Below are positions 1 to 9,531 of a DNA stretch of 29,001 bases, piece by piece. The stretch's first letter is position 1; every line of letters starts with the position of its first letter. The position numbers and the translations under genes are program-made. The DNA lies in assembly GCA_905250885.1 (NCBI GenBank), contig CAJNOQ010001731.1, forward strand, positions 1 through 29,001, read 5' to 3'. The notes under the pieces were generated by a model. The model did no database searches. It saw only the letters and a program-made list of their open reading frames with translations, and had not been told where the DNA came from. Source of the stretch: Didymodactylos carnosus. Taxonomy: Eukaryota > Rotifera > Eurotatoria > Philodinida > Philodinidae.

Positions 1-300
1 ACTTTTAAATGACGAAAGATAGAGAGCTGGAGTCTTCAGTAATCGACAGAAGAGACTTTGATCTATGTTTTTATAAGCAAAATTGTTTTTTGAAAAGAAT
101 TCTGAATCTGGTTGTTTAGGTGATTTCTAGAAGACCAGCTGAAAAGTTTTACATAGGAATCTATCTTAAATCTTAAAAATGTAAAACGAAAATACGTACG
201 ACGTTACAAAGTAAAAAAGAATAATTGTGAATCTATAAATCGAAAAACTCAGCTTTAATTTCATTGCGTTCCTCATACTAAGAGATTTCGCGACCCAAAA

Positions 301-410
301 TAAGAGGGTGTATGCGCCTTTCTAAGATGTTGTGAGCCAAATATTTAAAGGCACTGACTACCACTTTAAGAGGTGGTGTGCGCCTTTTCAAGAGGTTGTG
401 TGTAATATTT
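301..410. repeat. Degenerate tandem repeat, period about 66 bp
   Basis: Two imperfect units start at 301 (TAAGAGGGTGTATGCGCCTT) and 367 (TAAGAGGTGGTGTGCGCCTT). A shorter third start, TAAGAGCTTGTG, lies at 411. Both full units end near an AATATTT. No coding frame follows the repeat. The rest of 1-598 shows no gene signal. Confidence 0.55.
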
Positions 411-598
411 TAAGAGCTTGTGTTCACCGAAGGGGATAATTGACGGTGGGAGGGGATCAAAATTATCTTAAAAACAGGGTTTTGGGGTATAAAATTGTGA
501 CTCCATCTTCTTTGAAAATACTGAGAGAATACAAAAAAAATGATTTTCTGTCTATAAATACTAGTGCACAAGCGAGACATAAAACGTCTGTGTGCTAA

Positions 599-1132
599 CG
601 CGGGAACGTTTTTCGGTGAACTCTTCCCATTTCGTTCGTTCATACATCATTCGACAGAGTATATTGAGATAAGAGAAAGTCTAAAAGAGTTCGGGCCCAT
701 GCTTCTTTTAGACCCGTTTTTCAGAAGCACTGAAAAATAATCAAAACCTTTCTTAATATGTCATGATTATTGCTCGCAAATTTCTCATTAAAATGAGATA
801 TATCGCAGCTCTTCGCAACTTTTCTTTACAAAGCTATAGAATTTACACGAATAGCCCTAAATGTTCATTGTCAACTCGAAGCTACAGGAATAAGAAGAAA
901 TTAATTTAGGGATTTTCGTGTTTTAATCAGAATTTTGCGGGCTATAATCATGCCTTATTAAGAAAGGTTTTGGTTATTCTTCAGTGCTTCTGAAAAACTG
1001 GTTTTCCAGAAAAACGGGTCTAAAAGAGGCATGGGCTCAAATTCTTTTAGACTTTCTCTTATCTCAATATACTCTATCGAATGACATATGAACGAACGAA
1101 ACTGGAAGAGTTCACCGAAAAGCGCTCCCTCG
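599..1132. mobile_element. Foldback element, family 1, copy A (534 bp)
   Basis: The two halves are long inverted repeats. Left arm about 599-790 pairs with right arm about 935-1132 at roughly 85% identity; the left arm has lost about 18 bp near 710 that the right arm keeps. The ends are CGCGGGAACG and CGCTCCCTCG, flanked by TAA and TGA. The centre (ATTAAAATGAGA, then AGAATTTACA.G, then AGCCCTAAA) aligns with the centre of copy C at 14381-14990, so the two are one family. No transposase frame is present, so it is non-autonomous. ORFs across the arms are by-products of the repeat. Confidence 0.8.
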
Positions 1133-1835
1133 TGAGACTGGCGAATACAAAAAATCTTTATAATACTATTGACCTTCAATGATATTATTTTATTTCTAAA
1201 AATTTAACCTAGTTTTTGTTATTTATCATAAGTAAGAAAATTAAGAAGACTAAGCCGACTGCAACAAGCAAACCGTCTTAAAAAACAGACCATCTAGAAA
1301 ACAGGAGCCCATAGAAACAACAAATCATCGAAAAAATTGGTTGCTGCGCATAAAAGAAGATGTAGCGATTACCAAAGGATAAAAAAATTGGAACTCAGCT
1401 GAAGATGATGAATAATGAAGACGATATTTATAAATCGAATCCGATTAGTGGAAACAAAACTGTTGCGAATTACGATCAAACGCACACAATCAACGTAAAT
1501 CTTCAACATAAGTGTGTAGTTAGAATTTGAGCCCACATGATCTTACAAAAATCGCATACAGTTAAATTTTGTGTCACTGTAGTTGCAATGCAAAAATTGA
1601 AGAAGTTTGGCGTGATTGTTGTGGTCGATTGAACATTGTATCCAAAATGAAAGTAGCGAACGATTTGTGATACACAATTTCACAGTCAAGTTAAAAACTA
1701 TTTTATAATGGCACTGGTACAATGCAGTTTTTATCTGCTGGCATTATACAGTGATTTCAAGAATACGAGATTAAATGATATTATTCTTTTAGATTACCAT
1801 AGATCGTTTAATTTAAGTCAGTCCACCTACCCTCA
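1133..1835. other. No gene recognised
   Basis: AT-rich sequence with short open stretches (for example about 1400-1530 on the plus strand, reading NNEDDIYKSNPISGNK) and no splice context or family motif that I can support. Its right part abuts a LINE remnant, so some of it may be older retrotransposon sequence. Confidence 0.4.
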
Positions 1836-2144
1836 AACTTCTCTACCTTGAGAGGGAATTTATTCAAAAAATCTCTATCAATCAGCAGTTTGTGTAAGTG
1901 TAGAAAAGATGTAACATCACACCATTATTTCCTTGAGTGTGCGTTGTATCGCTCTTAACCCAGTACGCTGTTAAAAACCATCTCAACAATAGAATCAGCC
2001 CTTACCTTAAGTCTTGATTTAATTCTGTTAAATATACATCTTTCTGAAGAAGTGTATAATACTTCTGTATATCATGCAGTTATTAGTTTTACCTGTGCAA
2101 CAAAAGATTTGAAGAAGATTAGTATATGCTTTATTGGTAATTGA
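1836..2144 (+). mobile_element. LINE (non-LTR retrotransposon) C-terminal domain remnant
   Basis: One plus frame reads through this stretch with a single internal TAA, just after the motif LECALYRS. It contains C-x-C, then about seven residues, then H-H-Y-F-L-E-C: the Cys/His knuckle found after the reverse transcriptase in many jockey/CR1-like LINE ORF2 proteins. The downstream leucine-rich stretch and the start FSTLRGNLF align in order with the C-terminal part of the element at 15508-17053 (FSQLNQDLL ... AEHFFAIC ... LLYNTQRALL). That copy has Tyr where this one has the second Cys. RT and endonuclease are absent. The frame ends at TGA 2142-2144. It is a dead fragment. Confidence 0.65.
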
Positions 2145-2220
2145 TATCGAAATAATAAAAACAAATTGCAATTCTTACTTTATCATGTAATGATACAGTA
2201 TGATCTGACAGAAATTTTAC

Positions 2221-2429
2221 AACGCGAATGTCATCTACCAATTATCTGATAAATGGAACGAATACATATGGAGTCGAAACAGACTTTAAAAAGTCCAAAA
2301 ATTGCCCATGTTTTCTATTAGTCATGCAGAAATAATTATGAAATCTACAAAATAACTCGAGATAAATCTGTTTCGACTCCATATGTATCCGATCCATGAA
2401 TCGGACAATGGGTAGATGACATTCGCGTT
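2221..2429. repeat. Inverted repeat / small foldback element (209 bp)
   Basis: Arms 2221-2284 and 2366-2429 (about 64 bp each, roughly 83% identical as reverse complements) share AACGCGAATGTCATCTACC at the outer ends and ACATATGGAGTCGAAACAGA at the inner ends. The loop is about 81 bp. No coding capacity and no clear target duplication. The sequence differs from foldback family 1. Confidence 0.75.
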
Positions 2430-3861
2430 GGGAACATTGGTATTACGACAGATACAATATTTGACGTCAGGCCAATTTTTGATTAGGAGGATAAAAATGT
2501 CAAAAGATTGATAGTTTAACAATCAGTTGGGCTCCTCGGTTCAAAGCTGACTCAAATCGAAACAATGAGCCAGCTCTGAGGAAACTACAGAGGACATCCT
2601 TGGCAACTCCGTTTTAAGCTAAGCTAAAAAGATAATCGGAAAGAAGAACATTTCTTATTGAAATCATGTTTCTTATAAACTTATTCTACTGCAGATTAAA
2701 ACGGTGAATAACAAAAAACCATTTAATGACTTAAAACCAATAATTAATCGCAATTAATTGACCATTATTAAGAAGAAGAAAAGTCATCAGGATCTTGAAG
2801 AACAGCGATATATCAGTGATTTTTCATGCAAGCCGATTGATCGCCAATTGTTAAAAATCGCCGATATATCGCAATTTATGGACGATTGCGAGTAATTGGC
2901 GATTTTATTAATAATCGCAAGTAATCGTCCAGAATGGAGCGATTTTAACGACATGGGCATACTTTGTTCTTTACAGCCAACTATGAACACAGCTAGACTT
3001 TCCACCTGACTCGTTTACTATACAAAACTCATTTTACTGCAGCTTGACAAGAGAATGAGCATCTCAAACTGCATATTTTTAGATGAGAGATTTATTCAGA
3101 AGGAAGAAAACGAGATGGAGAGTTATGACTCGATGGATATACCGACATTTCCGCGAACTGATATTTTTTTACCACAATGAGAGGATTTTTTTCTTTCACT
3201 ATCTTCTCTAATATTGAAGCTAAGTTCGCAAGAGCTGGGTCTTAGAGGTTTCCGAGCATGCCGAATCTAATGGCATTATCAGTTTTCATTATCAGAGTTC
3301 GGTCTCTATACTTCATAATGAGATTCCAGAAAATCGATTTTTCAGCGATGAGGTTTTATGGGGCACTTTTTTCTCAGAATAGTCTTAGACATCGAAGGCA
3401 AACAACCATGTAGGTCTTGTAGAGCGTACTCTTTTTTATCTAGAAATTACTGTGGAAAAATTTTGTGTTATCTCAGGCCGCTTCTGCAAACGAATTTTTA
3501 CGGAAAACCCGACGTTTCTGGAAAACCTTTCACAGAGATCAAGCGCTCTACGACAAAACTTTGGCTTTTCCTGCACTCGTATCTAAAAAGCACGGCTTAC
3601 AAACGTATAAGATCATCAATACATGCCGCCTAAGTTTAGGGTTTTCTAGAGGTATTCTAGAAAACCTTTACGGACTTTATATTCTAGAGACTGTTTTCTA
3701 CAATATTTATTAAAGTATTTTAGAGGACTAATGTCAATCAAGTACTATTGAGTATTTCCATACCTGTAAAACTTATTTTAAGGGGTTTTTAGGAGATTTT
3801 GGGCTGTTTTCTGTAAAACCTACATATTTGGATGTTGAACGTTTTAACCCACAAGTTTATA
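2430..3861. other. No gene recognised; CGAT-rich patch
   Basis: No supported gene. About 2790-2945 is rich in short repeated words such as GCGATATATC, CGCCAATT and GCAATTAATTG in both orientations, giving weak local hairpins. About 3490-3700 repeats short GGAAAACC / CTAGAAAACC words. Overlapping plus-strand ORFs of 82-91 codons at 3358-3713 look non-coding: they overlap each other in different frames and show no domain. Confidence 0.4.
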
Positions 3862-3941
3862 AAAAGGACGGGGGCGATTATTTTATGGAATCGGCTTCTG
3901 CTTGAATTCCATGGACACATACATGGTTAGATGCAGAATGA
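3862..3941 (-). repeat. 80-bp direct repeat, copy 1
   Basis: About 95% identical over 80 bp to 4974-5053, same orientation, 1112 bp apart. Read on the minus strand it encodes ILHLTMYVSMEFKQKPIP followed by TAA. It is therefore the 3' end of the minus-strand frame at 3883-4095. Confidence 0.85.
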
Positions 3942-4095
3942 CCGGGACAACATTTCTAGCCACTCGGCAGACCTTAGAAATGCTCTCAGAAAAAACTAGG
4001 TCGAATTTCCTGAGTTCTACTCTTCTTTGTTTATATGTATGATACCTATCGTACAATTCTCTCTTGTGGCACGTCTTTAATATGTGCCATAACAC
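3883..4095 (-). pseudogene. Minus-strand ORF, probable 3' end of a repeated (retroelement-like) gene
   Basis: A 70-residue frame, basic and without low complexity: HILKTCHKRELYDRY early, VCRVARNVVPVILHL late, ending MEFKQKPIP. Its last 20 or so codons recur in the 80-bp repeat at 4974-5053, where the stop is replaced by a Ser codon and the frame runs on (SNNRPRPFN). Repetition of coding sequence points to a transposon ORF end rather than a host gene. The H-x4-C-H and basic leucine pattern would suit a LINE ORF2 tail, but I cannot name the family. The frame upstream (above 4095) is open for only a few more codons. Confidence 0.4.
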
Positions 4096-4744
4096 AATAA
4101 TCTTCAGAAAACCGAAAGAAACTAGTACTTGTATAGATTTGACCTAATGCCATTTACACATTATTCTTTTCTTCTTTCTTGTAGCAATACATTACTAACG
4201 TTCGTTCCCTCGATTTTATCAACATAGCACTTTTAATCCTCGATTTCATTAGTAAACCCTTTCTTTTCCTTTCGCTATATTTCGACCGACTTGTTTATAA
4301 AAATAACCGTGAAATCAGAAAAAATCATTCAAGATAATTCATTCAAATTGTCTTTTAATTCATTTTTTTGATCTAGGCATGTCGAAAAACTGCATCGTTC
4401 GTGTAAAAGATTTTTGTATCAAACTATTGTCTCCGTCAAATCCTCCGTAAATCTTTAGCTCTTCTAAGGACTGAAAACAATGGAATATTCGAATTTGGCA
4501 CGTTGGATAACCTAGAAAACAGTATTTTTATCGCACAAAACGCATAAGTGCGAAAATCCGTTTTCCTTGGTGTAGTTTTAAGTTTTAGTCCTTCAAAACC
4601 CGCTCGAAACATCCTCTAAAACCTTGAAAGACAGTTTTACGTGGGTTTGGCGATATGCTCTTTCATATTCACGGATCAAAAACTTTTTTATTGCAAATGG
4701 TTTTTCGACTCAACAAAGCAGTATTTCAAAATCCGAGTCTTTAA
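4096..4744. other. No gene recognised; possible diverged copy of foldback family 1
   Basis: At about 4478-4515 the words CAATGGAATATTC and GGATAACCTA line up, in the same orientation, with CAATGTAATATTC and CGATTACCTA of the solo end at 4745-4854. This may be an older tandem copy of the same end. Nothing else is supported. Confidence 0.3.
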
Positions 4745-4854
4745 ACTAAAATGGGGCCTAAACCAATGTAATATTCAGAATCAGGACACTCGATTACCTA
4801 TTGTCCACTAAGTTTTGGGCCAAAAGCTTCTGGACATTTGGGAGCCTTCCCTCG
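4745..4854. mobile_element. Foldback family 1, solo end (copy D)
   Basis: The sequence aligns with the right terminus of copy C (14880-14990): ATATTCAGAATCAGGACAC, then CGATTACCTATTGTCCA, then the terminal CCTTCCCTCG. In reverse complement it carries the shared box CTGATTCTGAATATTAC. I found no matching inverted left arm nearby, so it is a truncated or solo end. Flank after the end is TTC, not the TNA seen at the fuller copies. Confidence 0.6.
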
Positions 4855-4973
4855 TTCGTTAGAGACATATGCAGTCACTTTAATTCATCAGTTCAACAAT
4901 TTAATTAACAACCATACGTCTCTTGGAGACATGTGCTAATTAATTTAGAAAATTTTTCTCTGAGAGCCGCGTT

Positions 4974-5053
4974 AAAAGGACGGGGGCGATTATTTGATGG
5001 AATCGGCCCCTGCTTGAATTCCATCGACACATACATGGTTAGATGCAGAATGA
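4974..5053 (-). repeat. 80-bp direct repeat, copy 2
   Basis: Differs from copy 1 (3862-3941) at about four positions. On the minus strand it encodes ILHLTMYVSMEFKQGPIP. The change from TTA to TGA on the plus strand converts the copy-1 stop to serine. Upstream and downstream flanks do not match those of copy 1, so only this end was copied or retained. Confidence 0.85.
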
Positions 5054-5367
5054 TTGTGCAGAAGTTTGTGCTATATCGATCTTACTGATATACAACTTCA
5101 CAATGTTTTCGCTACGTCAACTGGAGTCAAAATTAGTTCTCAACCGGATTTTCACTTTTTTCAAATTAAATTAATTGTTTTAATTAATGATTTGGACTGA
5201 GAAACTTTCTTTATATATCAAAAAATATAGAATTTATTTCTGTGTAAGATGGTAAGACTAAAACCCTGGATTCAAAACGTTTTACTGCTTTTCTAGCCAA
5301 AAAACTAAGGTCTGTGAGAATAGGTTCAGAAGTTAAGCTTTTTTAGATTTATCAGGTTTTTCAATAG
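5054..5367. other. No gene recognised upstream of the GPCR relic
   Basis: This is where TM1-TM2 exons of the receptor below would be expected. No hydrophobic open frame of that kind is visible. The receptor therefore appears 5'-truncated. Confidence 0.4.
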
Positions 5368-6157
5368 AGAGATTTTCCTAGAAAAGTAAGCTGCAAAAAG
5401 AAAACCGCGAACATTGTCCGGCGGTTTGAATATCCGGGCACTTATTCAAATATCTATTGTAAACTACGTTATTACATTCCATATACAGCACGTACTTTAT
5501 CTCCGACCTTCATTGCTCTCTCGTGCATCGGTAGATTTGCATCGAGTAGTCAACAGTCAAAAACCCGTCATTTTAGTCAATTGAAAATCGCCTCAACTGT
5601 CATTTTAATATCAACTATCTTTTATCCCCTCATCTCTGTTCACGTTCCCTTCAATTTTAATATTGAATTAAGTCTTGATCAGTATAATCGTTTGTTACCA
5701 GCATGTTATACACAAAAGGTTTTTATCGTATATCTGCTGATTTTTTCTAGTTGATATGGTACATGATTATTCCACCATTTTTTATGACTATATTCAGTAT
5801 TCTAATAGTGAGAAATATTCTGAAAATTCGGCATCAAGTTGATCCAACAACAATAACCGTATGTGATCTTGGTCGAAAGATCAACAACTCATTGTGCTCA
5901 TGTTTCAAGTTATTTCTATTGTAGCTACTACTTTTATTCAAAAATTGTACTCAACATATACATCAGGTAAGCCTAAATCATCTCTGACACTAGAAAAAGA
6001 TAATTTTGTTTTTGCACTTAGTACAATAAATATCGTTTATTAGTCATTCGTGTAGTTTCTACATATTTACAATATCTGGTCAATATTTCGATATGAATTT
6101 TATAGAATAATTGATGGATGCGACGGTTTTAAAATTAAGATTCCACCACCGCATTAA
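5368..6157 (+). pseudogene. Rhodopsin-like GPCR pseudogene, TM3 to C-terminus
   Basis: The receptor reads in order over three frames. First (5368 to about 5725): the conserved TM3 Cys in YCKLRYYI (Cys codon 5458-5460), ALSCIGRFASSS at the DRY site, TM4 QLKIASTVILISTIFY, and loop-2 Cys in LLPACYTQK. Second (about 5723-5877): FYRISADFF, a TAG at 5748-5750, then TM5 LIWYMIIPPFFMTIFS and IVRNILKI. Third (5882-6157): TM6 QQLIVLMFQVISIVATT, loop 3, a TAG near TM7, and a C-tail ending KIKIPPPH with TAA 6155-6157. TM7 is itself broken: SFYIFTISG lies in another frame from IFRYEFYRII. The two main shifts both look like one-base losses. The DRY-type Asp is Gly (GGT 5530-5532). TM1-TM2 are missing. With no start codon in the first frame it is easily overlooked. 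Family call is strong; ligand unknown. Bdelloid-like style is inference. Confidence 0.85.
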
Positions 6158-6189
6158 ACACGTAAATATTGATTCTTTGACATAAAGAA

Positions 6190-6195
6190 AATAAA
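6190..6195 (+). promoter_or_regulatory. Poly(A) signal AATAAA of the GPCR relic
   Basis: AATAAA lies 32 bp after the in-frame TAA of the receptor pseudogene, the normal place for a cleavage signal. The relic thus kept its 3' end and is not obviously a 3'-truncated copy. Confidence 0.5.
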
Positions 6196-6431
6196 TGATA
6201 GTATGCTGCATTGTGGATATAGAACTTTAGTCCTTAGAATCGTAATAAGCGTTCAATATAACATTAAACTAAACTATACTTTCGTCCTTGACGGTGTGGG
6301 CCATTTGTTTAAAAGAATGAATATAAAGTTTAATATAGTATAGTATGATGTTTCAAATGCCACCATGTTGATTTGTATCGATATGTAGTACCACTCTTTC
6401 TGCAGCACGCCTGAAATAATTTTTCAAATGG

Positions 6432-6605
6432 TTAAGCTTCAGATGTTTGCTCTAATGGTGTTGTTATCGGTTCTGAGACCGGATTTGGTGTTGACCAAAT
6501 TGAGGTATATATTTCGAATACAACTCGATCCATAGAATTGAAAACTTCTTCCACTTCCTCACTGCCAGCTTTAACTGTCTGTTTAACTGTTCCGTCAACA
6601 ATCAT
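6432..6605 (-). CDS. Small hypothetical protein, 57 aa, or last exon of a larger gene
   Basis: ATG (minus strand, 6605-6603) to TAA (6434-6432). The protein starts MIVDGTVKQTVKAGSEEVEE, continues FNSMDRVVFEIYTSIWSTPN and ends PLEQTSEA. Composition looks protein-like: mixed, acidic, amphipathic, no low complexity, in contrast to the surrounding AT-rich sequence. The frame stays open upstream of the ATG for about eight codons (ending FCASPA), with a TAA beyond, so the ATG is a reasonable start. A splice acceptor inside (GGAACAG/TT) would make it a terminal exon instead; the pyrimidine tract there is poor. No signal peptide or membrane segment and no family recognised. Neighbour is the GPCR relic in convergent orientation. 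Confidence 0.4.
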   Translation of the reverse strand: MIVDGTVKQTVKAGSEEVEEVFNSMDRVVFEIYTSIWSTPNPVSEPITTPLEQTSEA

Positions 6606-7173
6606 GGCAGGTGACGCACAGAAGTGAGAAATATATTAATCAGCAAGATATATATTAGCGCTGGCTCTGAACATAGAAATGATAGCACGTGCTCAATTAT
6701 GCGCATACACAAAAGCGTACTTTTACTGCTCAGTCATGCACGAGTGGAGCAGCGCATTGTTTTATATATTGCGCACATAAAGCTGCACAGAATTCATCTT
6801 ATAGTGTGTTTGGTGATCTCACATTGATGCAATTTGAACAAAAGAAACTACACAGCACTACAAGAAAAGCGAACACTTATTGTTATACATTTGTGGTTTC
6901 AGATATTGTAAGCAAAAATTGTTGATGATTTATTCATATAAAGTTTTTTTTGTTCATTAACGTGCATCACTGTTCGACAAAAAATATTTTTACATTTACA
7001 AAACATGTTTTTCTAATACACGCTTGAATTTACCTTCTACACTTTTATAATAAAGGCACAACCTTTTATTCGTTGAAGAGAGTTTGGACATGTCTTTAAG
7101 AGATGCGCTTAGAGACTTATACGTAGTCCCGGTGGAATAAAAATACCGCTTTTTGTACGAGTAAGCATATGTC
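6606..7173. other. No gene recognised
   Basis: Short overlapping ORFs only. Words similar to the inverted repeat next to it (TAGAGACTTATACGTAGT near 7110) suggest older copies of that repeat. Confidence 0.35.
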
Positions 7174-7337
7174 TCAGAGAGACTCACATCTCACTTAGAG
7201 ACTTGTATATACAGTTTTAGAATAAAATTCCATATTTTTATTTGAATTAGTCTATGTCTCTAAGTAACTCATAACTATCTTGGTGAGATATTAGCACTGT
7301 ATATACAAGTCTCTAAGTGAGATGTGAGTCTCTCTGA
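7174..7337. repeat. Perfect 42-bp inverted repeat with 80-bp loop
   Basis: Arms 7174-7215 and 7296-7337 are exact reverse complements, starting TCAGAGAGACTCACATCTCA and ending TTGTATATACAGT. The loop (7216-7295) carries a further TATGTCTCTAAGTAACTC word similar to the arms. The lack of any mismatch implies recent origin or homogenisation by conversion. No target duplication seen. Confidence 0.85.
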
Positions 7338-7512
7338 ATCTCCCAAATGATATAATCTTTTTACAACCTAATCCTATAAATTCAAGAGATCTTGTACACT
7401 AGGATTTGATATCACGCTGGTGGATTATTTTACATAAAATAACAGCGTACATTTTGTTTAGTTCAACCTTGTCAGATTGATGTAAGGCATATCTTCACTG
7501 TTGGGTTATTAC

Positions 7513-7740
7513 CAAGGGGGTAAAAGCACCACTTCACTACTTCATTCCACTTCACTTCACTGCTGAAACGGCGCCCCTGATAGGGGAGGGAAGCAAGGGA
7601 GGGAAAGTACCATTTCACCACTGCCGCTTAACTTGAGGTGAAATTGAAGTGATTTTTTATTGTTTCGACCGTTTCAGCAGCGTTTTACCTAGGTGAAGTG
7701 AAGTGAAATTAAGTGGTGAAGTGGTGCTTTTACCCCCTTG
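7513..7740. mobile_element. hAT-type MITE, 228 bp, with intact target duplication
   Basis: The element begins CAAGGGGGTAAAAGCACC and ends with the reverse complement. The 8-bp sequence GTTATTAC lies directly on both sides (7505-7512 and 7741-7748). CA(A)GGG-type termini and 8-bp duplications are the established hallmarks of the hAT superfamily. Terminal inverted repeats run about 65 bp (to GCTGAAACGG / CCGTTTCAGC) and are filled with repeated TTCACT / AGTGAA words. Such subterminal repeats are known transposase-binding sites in hAT elements. The core is GC-richer than its surroundings (GCGCCCCTGATAGGGGAGGG). No ORF; mobilisation would need a transposase in trans. Confidence 0.9.
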
Positions 7741-7748
7741 GTTATTAC

Positions 7749-8187
7749 CTAGTTTTCTTTTGCAAACGCTGTCCCAAAAGGCTGCTGTGTTCTACGACAA
7801 AGTTTGTCAAGTTTGGACAATTAAATTTCGGCCGATCATGGAAAATTCTTGCGTCAGTATTAGCAAATTTTAAGTCCATATCTTTCATGATTTGTAATAC
7901 TTGGTTAACACTAATCAGCCAATCGCTCATAGAATTGCACTAGTGCCAGTAATGGCGGAGATTTAAAGCGTGTAACTTACAACTTTAAAGAAATCAAAAC
8001 TTTTTTGCAAAAGTCTGCTTTCTTCAAAAACAGATATTATTATAAAAAGAAACTCAAACTGTTCATTATTAGTTTCCATATCATGCTTCATAGCATGTAA
8101 AAATCCATGTCAGTCTGAAAAAATGTATATTAAACTAAATCAATTTATCCAGATGCCGAATCATTTTACAAATTGTTTGTTCCAAAA
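7749..8187. other. No gene recognised
   Basis: ORFs on both strands overlap and begin inside or at the edge of the MITE. No domain or splice pattern seen. Confidence 0.4.
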
Positions 8188-8300
8188 GTATGCACCGTAT
8201 CAGTATACTGGACATTCAGAAGATCTACACACTCAAACCCTTTGGGCATATAGTGAAAACTGGCCAGCAAACCAGTATAGATAATGATACTGGTGCATAC
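8188..8300. repeat. Imperfect inverted repeat, 113 bp
   Basis: Outer ends GTATGCACCGTATCAGTATA and, in reverse complement, GTATGCACCAGTATCATTAT; the inner part TATACTGG is shared, with a few bases inserted in the right arm. Size and structure fit a small MITE remnant. Non-coding. Confidence 0.6.
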
Positions 8301-9148
8301 CTAGTTCTGAAGGTTTCATTCTTTCAGACAAACTCGGTGTAGACCTTTATGATATACTTTGTTATATAATCTCGGAAAATTTTACTTTAAAGACTTATTT
8401 TGACATTTTCTTTAGGTAATAGTAGATGTTAATATATAATTTTAGTGTAGGAGAAAATGAATAAGATTAGAAAAAAAAGTTTCGTATAGTCAAATCATGC
8501 GTAAATCATAATTAATCTCAGTGATCATAACAGTTTCATTGTGTTTTTTCTTCTTTGAGATTGTCTTTTTTACAACGGCTTGAGACCATATTTTAAACTA
8601 GAATGTGAATTGATGTTTGCCTTCAACTGATAACAGTTACGTCGCGAAACATACACGAAAAAGAAGAAAAAAAATTTATCAGTATATTCACGCTTTAAAA
8701 TAAAATGTTAAATAAGAAATAGCAAAACTGTAAGTATCAAACGGAAGAATTCTCCTTAATGGATTAATGTGATCCCATGATGGAAAAAGGAATATTCAAT
8801 AGAAGAAAAAAAACTAGTTTAATGTGTAATAAATCTGCTTCAACACATTGTTTACTCAAATAGTCGTTCGTAAGATAAGAACGGTCATGTACTATAACAG
8901 TACTGTGTGTGAATACATACAGCAAACTATATATTTTAAAAAAAAAACAAGACTTTTCAAGTCAAGATTTATTAACTTTGTAGACTCTTTCGAAATACAT
9001 ACGATAGTTCGATTATTGCTAATGTTGTGCGTAACGATTTAACATCGTATTATGTATACAGCTCACTCTCTAGATTTTAAATTTGAGGAAAGTTTTTCAT
9101 AACATATTAAAACTCAGAAGAAACAAAGATTAAATTTCAAAATGATAC
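8301..9148. other. No gene recognised
   Basis: AT-rich, A-tract-rich sequence without a convincing coding frame, RNA gene or repeat. Confidence 0.4.
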
Positions 9149-9283
9149 ATGTTGAAATGGAAATTGAAGATAATGTTGTTTATTGTGGTTCTTGGTACGT
9201 GTCTCGCTGTCTTGTATGTGCAATTAGTTGTCACGCATAATCTGACCACAAAGAGACATGTGGCAATGTTATCGATTGAATAA
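9149..9283 (+). CDS. Short ORF with hydrophobic N-terminus, 44 aa, speculative
   Basis: ATG 9149-9151 to TAA 9281-9283. The start MLKWKLKIMLFIVVLGTCLA has a basic N-terminus and a hydrophobic core at about residues 7-28, like a signal anchor or type II membrane first exon. The rest is LVVTHNLTTKRHVAM and a short end. It lies about 250 bp upstream of, and on the same strand as, the gene at 9532-10474. I found no good GT donor in frame that would join them. Hydrophobic ORFs arise easily in T-rich DNA, so this may be chance. Confidence 0.2.
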   Translation: MLKWKLKIMLFIVVLGTCLAVLYVQLVVTHNLTTKRHVAMLSIE

Positions 9284-9531
9284 CGTATGCGAGAGACTAT
9301 GAAATATCTCAACGTTAAATATACTTGTCTACAAAAAAGATAAATAAGATACTTTCACCTTGAAAATGACGTGCTCGCTCGATAAAGTTTTCTGATTTTA
9401 ATTTTGTTAATTTAGTTACTTTTGCCATTCATAATTATATTATTTCAAACTCGTAATATAATCTACACAAGATATCAAGCGAAATACTTGGAATTAGTAA
9501 ACTCAAAATATCGCTCACGATTTAAGCTGCA

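Noticed and set aside
3862..5053. The two 80-bp repeats as LTRs of a small retrotransposon.
   Set aside because: No TG...CA ends, no primer-binding or polypurine site, no target duplication, and the repeats encode the end of a minus-strand frame.
5967..6021. Possible 55-bp intron (GTAAG...CTTAG) between TM6 and TM7 of the GPCR relic.
   Set aside because: The stretch reads through in the TM6 frame (GKPKSSLTLEKDNFVFAL) as a fitting third extracellular loop, so it is coding and not an intron.
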